Part shown: positions 41,500-51,610 of the stretch, one piece after another
Layout: each line of letters opens with the position of its first letter
How positions within the stretch are numbered: position 1 is the first letter of the stretch
Origin: Lentibacillus juripiscarius JCM 12147
GTDB lineage: Bacteria; Bacillota; Bacilli; Bacillales_D; Amphibacillaceae
Reading direction: 5' to 3'
Length of the DNA stretch: 64,000 nt
Assembly: GCA_001311805.1 (NCBI GenBank)
Contig: BBCA01000002.1
Coordinates: 1 to 64,000, forward strand
Translations under genes and position numbers: made by a program
Notes under the pieces: generated by a model
What the model was told of the DNA's origin: nothing
Databases searched by the model: none
The model's input: the letters and a program-made list of their open reading frames with translations, nothing else

Positions 41500-43519
41500 A
41501 TGAGAAAATCAGTTATATTCCTTATTATTTTGCTATCTATATTCGTCACCGCATGCTCTGACGATGAAGTTACGCCACAGGAACGTTTTGATACGTATGT
41601 TGATCATTGGAATGAACAAGAATTTCCCAAGATGTACAAAATGCTTACATCCAATGCAGCTGAAACATATCCAACGAAAGAATTTGTCGATCGGTACAAA
41701 AAATATACAGCGACCTGGGGATTTCAGACTTAAAAGTGTCCTATGACAAACTATCCGATGAAGCAATGGAAAAAGCCATGGAAAAAGGGACAGCACAATT
41801 TCCATTCACGGTTGAAATGGAATCTATCGCCGGATCAATCACCTTTGACTATAAAGCAACACTCATTAAAGAAGGCAAAGAAGAAGAGAAAAACTGGTAT
41901 CTTAAATGGGATCCGGGGTTTATCTTTCCAGAGATTAAGGACGGTGCAGACATCGCTCTAGAAACGACAGAACCAAAGCGCGGCGAAATCCTTGACCGCA
42001 ACCGCATGCCACTGGCTATCAATGCTATCGTCCATGAGATTGGTATCATACCCGGAAAACTGGGGGACAATCCGGAACAGGCAAAACAAAAGATTGCCGA
42101 TTTGCTCGATGTATCGGTTGAAACGATTAACAGCAAACTGAACCAGGACTGGGTTGGCCCGAACATGCACGTGCCGATTCAAAAAGTGCGCAAAAGTCAA
42201 GAAGATCTGGTAGCCCAGCTGCTTGAAATCGATGCTGTTTCCACACAGGATGCGACAGCAAGAGAGTATCCGCTTGGGAAAGCGGCAGCACATTTGACAG
42301 GCTACATTGGCAAAATCACCGCTGATGAAATGGAAGAAATGGACTCCAATTCCTATGATGCGGATGACATGATTGGAAAGCGCGGACTTGAACTCTTGTA
42401 CGAAGACCGTCTCAAAGGCGAGGAAGGTGTCACCATCTCTGCGGTGAATGAAGAAGGCGACGAAACCGTCATCGCTGAACAACCAGTCCAGGACGGAGAA
42501 AATGTCGTTACAACCATTGACGCGGATATCCAGGAAACAATTTATAACACGTATGAAGATGATGCTGGCACAGCTGCTGCTATCCATCCAAAAACAGGCG
42601 AAACACTCGCAATGGTCAGTGCACCAGCATTTGATCCGAACAAGCGAATCTTTGGCATTTCGCAATCAGGTTATGAACAATTGCAGGATGACCCGCAGCG
42701 CCCGTTGGTGAACCGCTTCCGTGCAACCTTCTCACCCGGATCGGCCATGAAGCCAATTACAGCAGCTGTTGGACTCCAAAACGGCGGCATTGTTCCAGGT
42801 GAAGGTATAAAAATTAACGGGCTGACATGGAGCAATGGCGAAGGTTGGGGCGATTACAAAGTCCGGCGCGTTTCTGAGTCAGACGGCCCGGTTGACGTGA
42901 CGGACGCACTGATCCGTTCTGATAACATTTACTTTGCCAAGAAAGCTGTTGAAATGGGCAGCGAAAAATTTGTGGATGGTTTGGAGCAATTTGGGTTTGG
43001 TGATGAGCTTCCACTTCCATATGGAATTGAAAACTCAACCATTTCCTCAAACGGATCGATTGATGATGAAGTGCTCCTTGCCAACACGGCTTACGGTCAG
43101 GGGCAAGTTCAGATTAGCCCATTGCATCTGGCATTAAGCTATACCCCGTTTCTAAATGGCGGAACTATGCTCAAGCCTACCCTGCTTGCTGATACGGAAA
43201 AGAGCCAGGCATGGAAAGAAGATCTGCTGTCAGGCGAACAAGCAGCCGTCATACGGGATGCACTCCGAGAAGTTGTTGCATCACCAAAAGGAACTGCAAA
43301 AGCGCGCGGGATGCCGATTTCCCAATCTCTGGCAAAACCGGTACAGCAGAACTCAAGCAAACCAGTGACGAAGAAGGTGCCGAAAACGGCTGGTTTGTCG
43401 GCTATCCAGCTGACGAACAGGACATCTTAATCGCCATGATGATTGAAAACACCGAGGATAAAGGTGGCAGCGGCTATACCGTCGATAAAGTCACCGACAT
43501 ATTAAAAGCCGTCAACTAA
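41500..43519 (+). CDS. Class B penicillin-binding protein, MecA/PbpC-like lipoprotein
   Basis: Transpeptidase for peptidoglycan cross-linking. Lipobox-like IFVTAC, then an NTF2-like MecA_N domain (about 25-140), the PBP dimer domain (EPKRGEILDRNRMPLA) and the transpeptidase domain with the catalytic Ser in FSPGSAMK, SDN (IRSDNIYF) and KTGTAE. Two shifts: near 41715 and near 43330. About 672 residues, the size of PBP3/PbpC of B. subtilis and of PBP2a. Such proteins often bind beta-lactams weakly; resistance here is inference only. It follows the LCP gene on the same strand. Confidence 0.9.
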
Positions 43520-43560
43520 AAGAATACACGTCTAAACTCAGCATCCTGTCTGCTGCACAG

Positions 43561-43601
43561 CAAAAAGGCCGCCACTGATCAACTATCAGGGCGGCTTTTT
43601 G
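43561..43601. terminator. Bidirectional terminator between the PBP and zinc-ribbon genes
   Basis: AAAAAGGCCGCC, loop, GGGCGGCTTTTT: A-run on one side and T-run on the other, so it can end both convergent transcripts. Confidence 0.88.
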
Positions 43602-43993
43602 CCATTTTATACCACAGACGTGACAAAAGTCTGCATCAGCCGGTACTTCGTTGGCACAGCTCTGGCAAATGATTGTTTCTGCTTCAGCTTCATCCATTCG
43701 CTCTACCTTCCTGCCGCATTCTGGACAGAACAAATCATCTTCTGCCAGCGGCGCTCCGCACGAACACTCCGGCCCTTCATTTTTCTTTCGCCTTTCTCCT
43801 TCAGTAACGCATACAGTTTCGCATCAAGCTCTTGAATCGCCCGTCCTTTCTCCTCGACAATCGGAGCAATCTGTTCCTCGCGGCGATAGGCAAGGTAAAC
43901 TTCCTGTCCCAACTCAATCAGCAGTTTGGACTTGGCAGAAGTCAATTCATCGACTTGCTGTTTTGCGTCTGTTTTTTCTTCATTCCATCCCAC
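43579..43993 (-). CDS. Coiled-coil zinc-ribbon protein
   Basis: About 138 residues: a helical N-terminus (DELTSAKSKLLIELGQEVYLAYR) followed by three CxxC pairs, CSCGAPL, FCPECGRK and ICQSCANE...FCHVCGIK. Shifts occur near 43755 and 43610; in the corrected frame the stop at 43579 lies inside the terminator hairpin. A GTG start at 43993 overlaps the end of the upstream gene. Function unknown; the ribbons suggest nucleic-acid or protein binding. It is paired with a membrane zinc-ribbon protein. Confidence 0.72.
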
Positions 43994-45424
43994 CTTTCCA
44001 TAATTTCCTTAGCAGCGCTCCAACCAACGCTGTCACGCCGGCATACAAAAGACTAATGATAAACGTCCGAAGCAGCCTGAACCCGAAAAATACCGATGTA
44101 TCTTCATGAAATTGATGGGCTTGCTCTTCCACTTGGAACGAATAATTCGTCGATGTGTAAAATGCAAAAACGTCATCATGACAGCAACGGCAAAACTGTA
44201 GATGGCAATCGTCCTGACAGTACCTCCCCGAACGTTGGCCAAAAGAAAGCCCGCACCGATAAAAAATACCGCTGTCAATACAAGAATGATAATTTCAGAA
44301 GAAGCAAAGAAATCTGGCGGTATCAGAAAAGCAATATCTGACGTTCTTGCCGCCAGTTCCCCGGATAAAAAGGAATACGTGACTGTTTCCGATTCAGGTC
44401 CAGGTATATTTACGATAAACGAATTCCCTATAGCCAGATGGAACAAATAGCTGCCCATTTTGGCCACAAATGACCAACTTGCAAAAGTGGACCGTTGTTC
44501 TTCCGCCACATCAACTGCTGGATCCGTTTCCAGCTGCGGTTCATATTGTGCATTTAAAATCACACTCACCAATACCATGAGTACATAGCCCGCCATTACA
44601 GTGAAAATTCCAAAACAGATTGCCCGGTCATTTATCGATCTGCTCTCAGGCATATGCCGATCAGAACGCAGCCCCATACCGGCATAGCTTCCTGCGAATC
44701 CTAGAAACACCCCATTTATAACCGCACTCCACATGCAAAAGTCAATTGACGTCTGGTAATGTCCATGACCGCTGACATTATCAACGCCAGCCAGCAGCGA
44801 TAGAATCCCCAGCAGTGCACCATACCGGTTGCAAAACAAGGGTGCCCTCCACGCCGTGATTCCTGGGTTTAAGCGCTTCACAAGGAATCCGCCCGGTACC
44901 AGAGCCAGTACAGCAACGACAGCCATAAACGCCAGCCCGGAGGATACATAACTGATGTGTTGCGTGAAATCATCATTGCCTAAAGTAAGTGTAATGCTTG
45001 TTAAATTGGCGAATAGAGAAAAATCCAGAAAGTTGAGCGATTCAATCACCGGCTGATCAACCGGCAGCTGGAGTTGCAAATAACCGCTGGGACGCTCTAT
45101 TTTCCCCACAAACAGAACAATTAGCTGACTGATAACGAACAAGAGACCAGCTGAGAGCAAAAACCCCGGCAGGACTTTTCTGCCAAGTTCAGCGTTAAAC
45201 GGGGTAACAGAAGCGGGGTCAGCTATTTCATATGTATCAAACGAGCTGCCGCAAGCGGTGCAATACCTCGCAGCGGGATCACTTTTTTCAGCTCCGCATT
45301 CCATACAGCTCATAGACTCTGCAGGCCATAGTCGCCCACCCTGTTCCGCCTTTAATGGATACCCGTCATAACGGCAATAGCTCGCATGCGGATCATTTTT
45401 CTTACCACATTCCCTGCAAAACAA
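43980..45424 (-). CDS. Zinc-ribbon polytopic membrane protein
   Basis: Two N-terminal zinc ribbons (FCRECGKKNDPHASYC and CMECGAEKSDPAARYCTAC) are followed by about eight hydrophobic segments. The extracytoplasmic or loop regions carry no motif I know. One shift near 44120; the corrected end KLWKGGME overlaps the start of the next gene. The TTG at 45424 gives the usual ribbon start MFCRECG behind AGGGGGAG; an ATG at 45451 is the alternative. Function unknown. The gene pair lies convergent to the penicillin-binding protein gene. Confidence 0.7.
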
Positions 45425-45499
45425 TGCACTCCCCCTTTCTTCCCCAGTCATTCTCCCACCATCATACCAAATCCAGGTTTGATGATGTTGAACTTTTGG

Positions 45500-45686
45500 A
45501 AAAAACTTTAAATGCGTGTTCCAATAGGATTTAGTCGAAGGTCCTCCATCGAAGTATCATTTCTATCGGACTTTTTGAACAATCTCTTTAATGAAGGCTG
45601 TTTTCTAAAAGATCGTTGCTATTTGCAATATTTAAGGATGAAGCCCTACTTAACAATTTATATAAAACTGCGACGTAACTGCTACG
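45500..45686. other. Intergenic stretch with repeat-like pieces
   Basis: Contains CGGACTTTTTGAACAA, like the end of the element at 32981, and AAGGCTGTTTTCTAAAAG, related in reverse to AACAGCCTTTTAGAAAAC at 3363. It is part of a 495-bp gap with no recognisable gene, filled by fragments of several intergenic repeats. Confidence 0.5.
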
Positions 45687-45815
45687 TTGATTTCCACTCC
45701 GGGCAGTCGCTTTCACCACAGGCATAAGTGCGACATCTGCTCAACCTCACGCTTTTCGCAGTGTCTTCTTTACCGCGGGCACGGCTTCAGCCTCCGTTGC
45801 GGAAAACCGCCGCTG
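45687..45815 (-). repeat. GC-rich intergenic repeat, copy 2 (degenerate, inverted)
   Basis: GATTTCCACTCCGGGCAGTCGCTTT ... TACCGCGGGCACGGCTTCAGCCTCC (segments quoted apart) corresponds to the reverse complement of the element at 3164-3292, with the middle replaced. No coding function seen. Confidence 0.6.
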
Positions 45816-45816
45816 A

Positions 45817-45899
45817 AAAGTCCGAAAGATGGCTTCTCAAGGCCAAAACCCATCCAAAAGCGGGCCGAAATGTCCGAGAGAAAGCTTCTCAAGGCAAAT
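45817..45899 (+). repeat. Imperfect direct repeat of about 28 bp
   Basis: GTCCGAAAGATGGCTTCTC-AAGGC and GTCCGAGAGAAAGCTTCTC-AAGGC are about 50 bp apart, directly after the GC-rich repeat. Confidence 0.65.
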
Positions 45900-45946
45900 G
45901 AAAATCTGCTTCCACGGTGTTCCTCTTTGATGAGTCGCGGTGTTGT

Positions 45947-46207
45947 TTAGTGCGTTTTTTCGAGCACCAGCCGGTAACCCATGTCGATTACCTTCACCAT
46001 TTTGAATAGTATCCATCCGCTCAATAATACTTGCACCACAGACAGTATAGACAAAAGCATTCCGACATCCGGCAGAACCGGCATGACCGCCAGTAAAGCT
46101 GCCTGCACGGCCGTAATCACAAACGCCCGGAGCATGAGTGTCAGTACACCTGTCAATAGCCCGACGATAAAACAAGCGCATAATTCTGCATGAATAGTTC
46201 CATACAT
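45947..46207 (-). CDS. Small hydrophobic membrane protein of unknown function
   Basis: 86 residues, three hydrophobic stretches (CACFIVGLLTGVLTLML, AALLAVMPVLPDVGMLLSILSVV, LLSGWILFKMV). AGGGAGA lies before the ATG at 46207. No family recognised. It stands alone between the repeat-rich gap and the OPT transporter gene. Confidence 0.6.
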   Translation of the reverse strand: MYGTIHAELCACFIVGLLTGVLTLMLRAFVITAVQAALLAVMPVLPDVGMLLSILSVVQVLLSGWILFKMVKVIDMGYRLVLEKTH

Positions 46208-46310
46208 GCCATCTCCCTTTTTCTTCAGTATCCGGCAGCTGCACGAACAATTCCTTGATATAGGTCAAGTTTTACAAAAAACGGCTGTTCATCTTGCCTC
46301 CCATATAACT

Positions 46311-46347
46311 ATAAGAGCCACCCCGCACAGCGAGATGGCTCTTTTTG
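46311..46347. terminator. Terminator near the 3' end of the OPT gene
   Basis: AAGAGCCA, 15-base loop, TGGCTCTT then TTT on the plus strand; on the minus strand the T tail after the stem is weak. Confidence 0.55.
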
Positions 46348-46360
46348 GCATGAAGCCTAT

Positions 46361-48232
46361 TTATTTTGTCGCCTTCTTGTTAGCAGTCCGGTACAAGATC
46401 CAGGCTACTATAGCAATAGCTGCCAGCGATACAAATGGTCCGAATATCGTCTGTTCAGGGAATGTGACACCAGCCGTAACAGCCAATGCGACAATAACCC
46501 CCATCAATGCCTCCCCGGCAATATAACCGGACGCCAGCAGAATACCGCGCTCATTTTTCTCTTCCAGTTCTTGTTTATTTTTCGTGCGGCGGTTAATGAT
46601 ACCGCGGATAAGGCCACCGACCATAATCGGTGCTGTCGTATGAATCGGCAAGTACAGACCAACAGCAAATGGCAGTGAACCAATGCCGAACAATTCAACT
46701 GTTGCAGCAGCTGCCGCACCAATAAAGATCAAGTTCCAAGGCAAATCACCATTCATAATACCGTCCACAATCATGGACATCAGAACGGCTTGCGGTGCCG
46801 GAAGTTCAGCGGAACCAAATCCATAAGCATTATCCAACAAGATAAGAATAAAGCCAATAATGATACTTGTAACTAAAACACCATACAGCTGGGCGATTTG
46901 CTGCCATCTTGGTGTCGCACCAACGATATAACCGGTTTTCAAGTCCTGGGATGTATCCCCGGCAATCGCAGCCGCGATACAAACGACGGAACCGATAATA
47001 ATCGCTGTCGTTGCCCCAGCTTGTCCAGTCTGACCAATGGCAGACAAAACAAGGGAAATAAAGATAAGTGCCCCGATCGTCATACCCGAAACAGGGTTGG
47101 ACGAGCTTCCGACAATACCAACAATCCGTGATGATACAGTCACAAAGAAGAAACCAAAGATAAACAGCAGAATAGCACCGACAATGCCAACATTAATCGT
47201 TGGATAAAGTAAGAGAATTCCCATGAACAAAACGGTCAACACCACAATCAGCGGCATCGGAATATCTCTGTCTGTACGGAGATCATTGGTTTCCCCGGCC
47301 TGCGAGAAGCCTCGGATGGAACCGGCGAAGGATGATGCAATCGTTGGCAATGTCTTAATCAGTCCCATAATACCACCGAACGCAACCGCACCAGCACCGA
47401 TATAACGCAGGTAATTATCCCAAATGTCGTGAAAGCCCATTTCCGAAATCGGCACTTCACCAGGATAGATTGGCGCTGTCGCAACATCACCGATAAAGCT
47501 GATCAGCGGAATGATACCAAGCCAGCCCAATACACCACCTGCAAACATAATCCCGGCAATGCGCGGACCAATAATGTAACCAACACCAAGCATGGCAGGC
47601 AATGTATCCATACCAATGGCCGCATTTTTAAACTTATAGATTTCCCATTCAACAGATGAAGGAAATGCTTTAACCGCATCTGTCAGCATTTTGAACAAAG
47701 CGCCGACACCGAGTCCGCCCAGCACCAGCTTTGCTCCTTTCCCGCCTTCTTCACCGGCATGAAGCACTTCCGCACAGGCAGTGCCTTCCGGATACGGGAG
47801 CGTCTCATGTTCATTGACAATCAGCGCGCGGCGGAGCGGAACCATCAATACAACACCTAATATACCGCCGGCTAGTGCAATGATCGCAATGGTCGTCAAA
47901 CTCGGTTCGAGCTGCCAGATGAATAGCGCCGGCAGTGTAAAAATAACACCCGCAGCCAGCGATTCCCCTGTTGAGGTAATCGTCTGGACAATATTATTTT
48001 CCAAAATGGACGTCCGTTTCATAATGATACGGAGAACGGCCATCGAGATAACTGCTGCCGGAATCGATGCAGAAACAGTCATACCTACGATAAGACCCAA
48101 ATAGGCGTTAGCTGCACCGAATACAATCGCCAGTATCGCACCGATAACCATCGCTACCCATGTAAATTCGGCAGGGTGTTTTGATGCCGGTACGTACGGC
48201 TTGAATTCTTCTTTATTATCCTGTTTTGACAT
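46361..48232 (-). CDS. OPT family oligopeptide transporter
   Basis: A 623-residue proton-coupled transporter with about 14-16 membrane segments. Family-typical pieces include GLIVGMTVSASIPAAVISM, NIVQTITSTGESLAAG, LPYPEGTACAEVL and DTSQDLKTGYIVGATP. Peptides are the usual substrates of this bacterial branch, but iron-chelate uptake is known in the wider family. The start at 48232 (MSKQDNKEE) is eight bases from GGAAGG. The frame is intact. Confidence 0.92.
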   Translation of the reverse strand: MSKQDNKEEFKPYVPASKHPAEFTWVAMVIGAILAIVFGAANAYLGLIVGMTVSASIPAAVISMAVLRIIMKRTSILENNIVQTITSTGESLAAGVIFTLPALFIWQLEPSLTTIAIIALAGGILGVVLMVPLRRALIVNEHETLPYPEGTACAEVLHAGEEGGKGAKLVLGGLGVGALFKMLTDAVKAFPSSVEWEIYKFKNAAIGMDTLPAMLGVGYIIGPRIAGIMFAGGVLGWLGIIPLISFIGDVATAPIYPGEVPISEMGFHDIWDNYLRYIGAGAVAFGGIMGLIKTLPTIASSFAGSIRGFSQAGETNDLRTDRDIPMPLIVVLTVLFMGILLLYPTINVGIVGAILLFIFGFFFVTVSSRIVGIVGSSSNPVSGMTIGALIFISLVLSAIGQTGQAGATTAIIIGSVVCIAAAIAGDTSQDLKTGYIVGATPRWQQIAQLYGVLVTSIIIGFILILLDNAYGFGSAELPAPQAVLMSMIVDGIMNGDLPWNLIFIGAAAAATVELFGIGSLPFAVGLYLPIHTTAPIMVGGLIRGIINRRTKNKQELEEKNERGILLASGYIAGEALMGVIVALAVTAGVTFPEQTIFGPFVSLAAIAIVAWILYRTANKKATK

Positions 48233-48324
48233 GTTGAACACCTTCCTACGATTTATTAATGAAAATGAAGACTATTTCCGTCAAAAAGTTAAGACAATTA
48301 ATAATAGAGTGATAAATTATCGAA

Positions 48325-48362
48325 AATAGAAATTCCTTACTATCCAGAAGATAGTAAGGAAT
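48325..48362 (-). terminator. Terminator after the P-loop protein gene
   Basis: Minus strand ATTCCTTACTATC, 5-base loop, GATAGTAAGGAAT, then TTCTATTTT. A perfect 13-bp stem. Confidence 0.75.
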
Positions 48363-48507
48363 GGCGCTTCATTTTTATAGTTGGCACAGGTAATCCAAAC
48401 TATATTTTTTCAATTTTAACATGAAATGTAATATCAAGAAAGAAGAAATTTCACATTGCTTTGGCAAATGGGATTTCTCTCCCTAGTCTAAGCGAACGGA
48501 TTGCTTT

Positions 48508-49620
48508 TTATGCGGCCACAATACCACTTTGGATAGCAAGGAGTTTATAATATGAAACTGCTGCCAAACAGTCAGCGGCAAGGTTGCTCTTCTTCATATT
48601 TGCAAGGACTTCGCCACGTTTTTTGACAGCAGCATTGGATACGTTTTTTCATATAATCGTCTTCCCATTTGCGCCATTGTTCACCAGCTTCTTTTAGAAA
48701 ACGCACGCCTTTCTTCATGCAGGATTTATACCGCTTATGCACATCATCAATCTCTGTTGCATAAGTTTCGTCAGTTCCAGGTGCAACAAAATTTTCATAC
48801 ATATCAATAACTTTCTCCCCGTCACGTTGTGGGAAAAATTCATGGGGATCCGTGCTGTCAAATATGCAAAAATCCAATTCACGGACAAGCACCATGTCAA
48901 TACTGCCCGGGTCAAAACTGCAATAATACATCTCCACATCAAAACCATGATCCAGACAGGCATTAGCAATCTTCTTCATAAAAACAGATTTCCCCGTCCC
49001 GGCACGGCCTTTAATATAATAGACATCCTTTATGTTTTCGATTAAATGCGGCACCACATTCACGACCCCATCCGCCGTGTTCGTTCCAAAAAGCCTGTGA
49101 AACCTCCGCGGCTCCCGCTGTTTTTTGGGCACATCAGTTAGCAGCTCAGTGATAAAATCTTCCGCAAATTCATCCGCTCGCTCAAAATCCATCTGGTTAA
49201 TGTAAATAGCTTCCAGGTCGTCATGTATCCGCAAACCTTCAGCAAACGAATCATACGCCTGCTGCATGAGTCCACTAACATCCGGCCGGGTCGTTCCCGG
49301 GGATGGGAAAAGTTGTTGAGATCATGAACATCCGTGCTTGCAAGCTGCCTCGCGATCCTTTCATCGAGGAAGGCAATGGCCTTTTCACGGATAATGATGC
49401 CGTCGAGTACGTCGTTTCCGAGTGAGCTTTCCAGTACCTCAATATTATGATTGGCATAATGGTCCATTAACTTCTGAAGGACTGCAGTTTTTAGCCTAGC
49501 TGATGGATGGTGGAGTGCAACAACTTGATCTATTCCAATCAAGTTTGTATCAAGATGATTAACTTGCCCTTCAGCAGTGTTGCCGATAACGTAATAACGC
49601 AGATTGGACAAACGGAACAC
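48508..49620 (-). CDS. Two-domain P-loop ATPase-like protein (PRK06851 type)
   Basis: About 370 residues with two related halves. The second half has a full Walker A (IKGRAGTGKSVFMKK) and FDVEMYYCSFDPGSIDMV. The first half has the matching position changed to VVALHHPSARLKTAVL, so it lacks the GxGK core, but keeps VLESSLGNDVLDGIII, the counterpart of the second-half strand. Two shifts near 49290 and 48630; the corrected end is at 48508. The start is uncertain (GTG at 49620 or a TTG 9 bases downstream). Function unknown. Confidence 0.72.
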
Positions 49621-49818
49621 ATCCTTTATAAATATAATGATATCGCCTAGATAGTATATGTGGCGAGCGGGTAAAAGTGTTAAAAAATCGGAGTATTATA
49701 TTAGATATGCTCATTTTAATTTCTTTTTATCTAGTGATTTTAGAGTTTCTATACCAAAAAGTGGGTGGTGCCAAAACAGTCCGTTATCCGCCCCCCCAAC
49801 TTTCACACCCTACAAAAA

Positions 49819-50600
49819 TTAATACCAATCTTCTTGCCGATCTTGAAATATAGGTATTTCCCGTCTGATTTCATCCACCTTATCCAGGTCGATTTCAGCA
49901 AGAACGATTTTTCGTCATGGCCCCCATCCGTAACAATTTCGCCCCAAGGATCAACCACCATCGACATACCACCGAATTCGTTATTAGGATCCGCTCCAAC
50001 GCGGTTGCAAGCGACCACATAGCACTGGTTTTCAATTGCACGTGCCTGCAGCAAAGTGCGCCAGTGATCGATGCGCTGCTTCGGCCATTCCGCGGTGACA
50101 TACATGACTTTTGCCCCATTCACGGCTGATTTGCGCATCCATTCCGGGAAGCGGATATCATAGCAGATGAAGCCTGCTGATGGGATTCCAGCCAGCTCAA
50201 AATCCGCGTGGTCCTCCCCTTTCGTCAAGTACACATGTTCATCCATCAGCTGAAACAGATGAAGCTTGCTGTACTTATGGACAAGCTTCCCATCCTGGTC
50301 TACTACGAGCATCGTATTTTTCATGCCATCAACCGTTTGTTCCGCTGCCGATCCGCCAACAATGGCAACGTTCCACTGTTTGGCCAGATCGCTCAAAAAT
50401 TCAATCGTCGCTTTTGCATCTTTGTCAGCCAGCATTTCAAACCGCTCCAGATCATAGCCTGTATCCCACAGCTCGGGCAGGACGATTATTTCCGCTCCCG
50501 ACTGCACAGCATCCATCACCCATTTGCCAACACGGGCGAAATTGACTTTCGGATCACCATACGTCACATCCATTTGAATCATTGCTATTTTTCTCTTCAT
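49819..50600 (-). CDS. mtnU: Carbon-nitrogen hydrolase, MtnU-like omega-amidase
   Basis: Nitrilase-superfamily amidase of about 260 residues. The catalytic triad is visible: Glu in LPELWDTGYD, Lys in SKLHLFQLMDEH and Cys in ICYDIRFPE. It resembles B. subtilis MtnU (YkrU), which hydrolyses alpha-ketoglutaramate-type amides in methionine salvage. One A is missing near 49905 (DEK then IVLAEIDLDKVDEIR). Start at 50600 behind GGGAGG. No other mtn gene or S-box riboswitch lies in the window, so the pathway role is not certain. Confidence 0.83.
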
Positions 50601-50789
50601 ATCATTACAAACCTCCCGAACAATACATTCCTCTTTACTATTATAATCGCATCCCAGCCAGAAAAAGTAACATTGGTCATGATGTTTTTTAGATGACACC
50701 AAAACGGTCTCAGAAATGATTATACTATTGAAAGATATATTCAAAACATCTCCCGTATTTAGAACTTACCATACAGCAGCTCTTGAATG

Positions 50790-50829
50790 AAAAAAATCGT
50801 CATCCCTATATACCGGGACAACGATTTTT
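50790..50829 (-). terminator. Terminator after the ABC permease gene
   Basis: Minus strand AAAAATCGTTGTCCC, loop, GGGATGACGATTTTT. One internal mismatch; the T-run is part of the stem. Confidence 0.75.
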
Positions 50830-50834
50830 CAAAC

Positions 50835-51610
50835 TTAGTAATGGCCAAGCAGTCCTTTTTTCATAGCGTATTTTTCACAAGCAATATAAATGAAAATGCC
50901 GATGACACCATAAACGACAGTATTTCCAATCAGCCAGGCGTAGTCACCGGTACTGAAGTCGGCCAGTGCATAGTCATGAATCATGATATGCCTTGTCATA
51001 TCAACCCCTTTCACGATGGGTGCTGCCACCATATATGGCGCTGCTGACAGTGGAACAAAGGTAAGCCCGGCAATAATAAACTGCAGAATCTGCAAGAATG
51101 CCTGAATCTGTTTAAAAATAATCGCCATGCCCGCGATAATAAAGCTTGCACCAATCAGGCTTCCAATTGTCAAAAGTAAAATTGGCAATATCGCGCCGGG
51201 TTTCACATGCAGCCATTCCCCCGCAGTCGCCATCGACACATACAACAGGACAATGACAATCAGGAAATGGATAAAAATCATCCCGCCCAGCCTGGCCAGT
51301 AAATTTTCCATGGGCTGACCGGTGACATGAACAGTTGTTCCAATGTGCCGCGCATCGCTTCTTCTGAGATGGTTCCTCCGATGGACTGGATAGCCATCAT
51401 GGCAAAATACCAGAAAATATAGTTGACGATGATGAATTGCGTATTCATTCCGGCCTCTGCCGGATTTCCGACAACCTGAATCCCATACATCATGCCAAGA
51501 AAGATAATGTAGAACGTCAAGAGCAGACTGATTGTGTTGGCAGTGTACCGTTTCAATTCAATATATTCCTTTAACGTGTTCATTCGCAGCACATTCCAAA
51601 ACGTAGTCAT
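50835..51610 (-). CDS. ABC-2 type transporter permease
   Basis: About 258 residues with six hydrophobic segments: LLLTFYIIFLGMMYGIQVV, NYIFWYFAMMAIQSIGG, and after a shift near 51300 IHFLIVIVLLYVSMA and SLIGASFIIAGMAIIFKQIQ. The EEAMRGTLEQLFMSP amphipathic stretch is typical of ABC-2 exporters. It overlaps the ATPase gene by four bases. Substrate unknown; drugs, lipids or peptides are possible. Confidence 0.83.

Noticed and set aside
45512..45727. A 71-codon frame on the + strand in the repeat-rich gap
   Set aside because: It spans fragments of several repeats, has no ribosome-binding site and matches no protein I know.
50601..50760. S-box (SAM) riboswitch before the mtnU-like gene
   Set aside because: No conserved S-box core or terminator was found upstream.
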